Below, piece by piece: positions 62,099 through 64,000 of a stretch of DNA of 64,000 nucleotides. The position numbers and the translations under genes were made by a program. Positions within the stretch are counted from its first letter, which is position 1; every line of letters starts with the position of its first letter. The DNA is from Paenibacillus timonensis. GTDB lineage: Bacteria > Bacillota > Bacilli > Paenibacillales > Paenibacillaceae. The stretch lies in contig NZ_JAKSXN010000014.1 in the NCBI RefSeq assembly GCF_022427145.1, forward strand, positions 1-64,000. The letters are read 5' to 3'. The notes beneath the pieces are model-generated. The model saw nothing but the letters and a program-made list of their open reading frames with translations. It ran no database searches and had not been told where the DNA came from.

Positions 62099-62734
62099 AT
62101 GGACCAGTCATTATTTCGAGATACGATAACCTCCAAGCAAGAATTAAACGAGCTATGCGGATATCCCAGCGAACCGGTGAAGCATAAAGTCGTGTTTCGC
62201 CTGGATCCGTCTATCCGCGATTTCATCTCTAAGTCTCCTATGCTGTTTATGGCAACAAGCGATGCGGCAGGAAATTGCGACGTATCGCCCCGCGGCGATG
62301 AAGCCGGATTTGTGTTGACCTTGGATGACTTTCATCTCGTTATCCCCGAACGCCCGGGAAATAAACGCTTTGATTCCTTGGGCAATCTCGTGGAAAACCC
62401 GCGGATCGGATTGATCTTCATCATTCCCGGATTAAAGGAAACGCTGCGCATTAACGGGCAAGCTTGCATCATCAGGGATCAGGATTTGATGGAGCGGTTG
62501 AAAGCCAAGAACAAGGTGCCTCTGTTCGGAATCGGCGTGAAGGTTGAAGAGTGTTATATGCATTGCGCCAAGTCCTTTATCCGATCGCAGGTATGGGAGC
62601 CAAGCTCTTGGTTAACGCCAGAAGCCTTGCCCAATCCGTCGGCGATTTTAGCCGAACATACCAAGAAACTGGGCAGAACCGAAGAGGAGGTCCGCCAATC
62701 GCTGCAGGATAGCTATGAAAACCGGTTGTATTAG
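62099..62734 (+). CDS. Pyridoxamine 5'-phosphate oxidase-like FMN protein
   Basis: The 211-residue protein is a split-barrel flavoprotein of the MSMEG_1061-like group: KSPMLFMATSDAAGNCDVSP, PRGDEAGFV, RPGNKRFDSLGNLVENPRIG and CIIRDQDLMERL. Members use FMN or F420 to reduce or oxidise small molecules. AAAGGGGATCAGC precedes ATG 62099. The gap to the next gene is 19 bases. Confidence 0.9.
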   Translation: MDQSLFRDTITSKQELNELCGYPSEPVKHKVVFRLDPSIRDFISKSPMLFMATSDAAGNCDVSPRGDEAGFVLTLDDFHLVIPERPGNKRFDSLGNLVENPRIGLIFIIPGLKETLRINGQACIIRDQDLMERLKAKNKVPLFGIGVKVEECYMHCAKSFIRSQVWEPSSWLTPEALPNPSAILAEHTKKLGRTEEEVRQSLQDSYENRLY

Positions 62735-62753
62735 GAGGGAGGGAAAGGGGCGC

Positions 62754-64000
62754 ATGGCGAGAAACAAGGCGGAGACATCCAAATGCCTTCCGAAATTAAC
62801 GAGAATGCGGAAGATCCAGTTCCGCAGGAACGTACGGCTGCTTCCTTTTTCGCTGCTGCTGACGGGCATTGTCACGGGGTTCGCGGGCTGCGGCTTTCCC
62901 GGCCAAGCCCAAGAGCCGCCCCTTAATGGAGATCAGCGGTCCCGTCCTCAGGTCAACATCGTCATCTCCAATCTGGGCATGACTTTTCCCGAAGGCATGG
63001 ATGAGAACGACAACCGCTATTTGAACTACATCGAAGAGCAAACCGGCCTGGACATCCAGGTCAACACGCCTCCCACCGAGGTCTACGACGAGAAACTGGA
63101 CGTCATTATGTCCTCAGGGAATCTCCCCGATCTATTGCACGCCTACGAGCCCGTTTGGTTCGACAATTATGTCAAGCAAGGGGCACTCCTCCCCTTGGAT
63201 GATCTCATCGACCGGTACGGCCCCCACCTGAAAGCGAAAATCCCCTCTGAAGTCTGGGACAGAGTCAAATACGGCGGCAAAATTTATGCCGTACCGAGCT
63301 TAAACGAAGTGACGGGCATCGAATTGATGTATGCGCGAAAAGATTGGCTGGACCGGCTAGGCCTAGCCCCTCCGAAAACGCTGGACGAATACTACGAAGT
63401 CATTCAAGCCTTTACCCGGGACGACCCGGACGGCAATGGCCTGCAAGACACCGTCGGTCTGACGTTCACGGCAGACCTTGGACGGTCCTCCCCGTTCTTC
63501 GGCGCTTTCGGTACGCAGCTGGATACCTGGTTTGAGCGGGATGGGAATTTGGTATATGGCAATATTTTGCCGGAAACCAAGGAAACGCTAGGCTTCCTGG
63601 CCCGGTTGTACCAAGAAGGACTGCTGGAACGGGAGTTCCCGTTAAACCTTCAGACGAACTTGTTCGAGAAGATCGAATACGGAAAGGTCGGGCTATTCTC
63701 AGCGACGTGGTACGACACGCGCGGCCCGATTGCGGCCAACATGAAACGGGATCCGAACGCCCGCTGGATTCCCCTGGAATACCCGATAGGGCCCCAAGGG
63801 AACAAAGGCGTATACAGCATAGACACCATTCGCGGCTATAACGTCATCCCCGCCGATTCACCGCATGCCGCTGAAGTGATTCAACTGCTGGATTTTATCG
63901 CAAGCGATTATAAAACGTTGAAGCTTGGTTTCGAAAATGAAATTTGGCGGCGGGAAGGAGATCGGATCGTCACGGATTTCGCCCTGCATGACGAGAGCCT
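62754..64000 (+). CDS. Carbohydrate-binding lipoprotein, LipO-like, partial
   Basis: The frame begins at ATG 62754 behind AGGAGGGAGGG and continues past the window end (415 complete codons). It has a long signal peptide with lipobox FAGC, then a solute-binding fold (LGMTFPEGMDENDNRYLNYI, SGNLPDLLHAYEPVWF, YAVPSLNEVTGIELMYARKDW). It belongs with LplB/YtcP-type systems. No permease gene is in view on this side, so its partners must lie downstream or elsewhere. The preceding gene is unrelated in function. Confidence 0.9.
   Translation, partial: MARNKAETSKCLPKLTRMRKIQFRRNVRLLPFSLLLTGIVTGFAGCGFPGQAQEPPLNGDQRSRPQVNIVISNLGMTFPEGMDENDNRYLNYIEEQTGLDIQVNTPPTEVYDEKLDVIMSSGNLPDLLHAYEPVWFDNYVKQGALLPLDDLIDRYGPHLKAKIPSEVWDRVKYGGKIYAVPSLNEVTGIELMYARKDWLDRLGLAPPKTLDEYYEVIQAFTRDDPDGNGLQDTVGLTFTADLGRSSPFFGAFGTQLDTWFERDGNLVYGNILPETKETLGFLARLYQEGLLEREFPLNLQTNLFEKIEYGKVGLFSATWYDTRGPIAANMKRDPNARWIPLEYPIGPQGNKGVYSIDTIRGYNVIPADSPHAAEVIQLLDFIASDYKTLKLGFENEIWRREGDRIVTDFALHDES

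Overview
The window looks like chromosome of a Paenibacillus-type Firmicute. It is moderately GC-rich, has strong AGGAGG-type ribosome binding sites and many GTG/TTG starts, and carries several LplB/YtcP/lipoprotein carbohydrate ABC transporters, a YesM/YesN two-component pair, large membrane-anchored AraC regulators and many secreted or cytoplasmic glycan-degrading enzymes. That combination is typical of Paenibacillus and its relatives. No rRNA, tRNA, transposase, integrase, phage gene or CRISPR array was recognised.

Layout. 1-2984 (minus strand): an enolase-superfamily sugar-acid dehydratase, cut by the window start, with two short-chain dehydrogenases, one of which has a degenerate cofactor motif. 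3158-4073: a seven-repeat RCC1-like beta-propeller gene broken by one extra T. 4177-5442: secreted alkaline phosphatase behind a four-repeat Pho-box-like array. 5613-9939: esterase, GH43 and a GH50/agarase-like glycosidase. 10123-17369: carbohydrate ABC transporter with its YesM/YesN-type sensor and regulator. 17590-21689: a LanFEG/CprABC-like peptide-immunity ABC exporter with an OmpR/histidine-kinase pair. 21812-28983: membrane-bound AraC regulator, a second LplB-type transporter and a GH105 unsaturated-uronyl hydrolase. 29132-30311: a membrane protein plus PspA. 30408-33193: TetR/SDR divergent pair, small proteins and a nitroreductase. 33431-35806: HelD. 35987-37269: a GPP34-like protein with a minimal MerR protein. 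37426-44613: an AT-richer island of acetyltransferases, including one AAC(6')-like and one with an internal deletion, plus small detoxification-type genes. 44781-57946: a long same-strand catabolic cluster. 57959-60253 (minus): a secreted GH18-like glycosidase. 60472-62734: DinB, VOC, GyrI-like and PPOX-type proteins. 62754-64000: a lipoprotein solute-binding protein cut by the window end.

How the genes fit together. Much of the window is about scavenging plant-type or uronate-containing polysaccharides: outer enzymes or cytoplasmic hydrolases trim oligosaccharides, three ABC transporters import them, and adjacent two-component or AraC regulators sense them. Several of these units carry sequences close to the CcpA cre consensus at their promoters or starts, so carbon catabolite repression is a likely common control.

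The best candidate for an undescribed system is the 44781-57946 cluster. It holds an NAD-dependent epimerase-like protein, two different dihydrodipicolinate-synthase-like aldolases, a heparinase II/III-type lyase, a MalEFG-type transporter, a Gfo/Idh/MocA dehydrogenase, a sugar isomerase, a dihydroorotate-dehydrogenase-like flavoprotein and an unusual regulator. That regulator has an N-terminal sensor-like region, a degenerate nucleotidyl-cyclase-like domain and a winged helix. All functional assignments are from sequence motifs read by eye; no database search was run.
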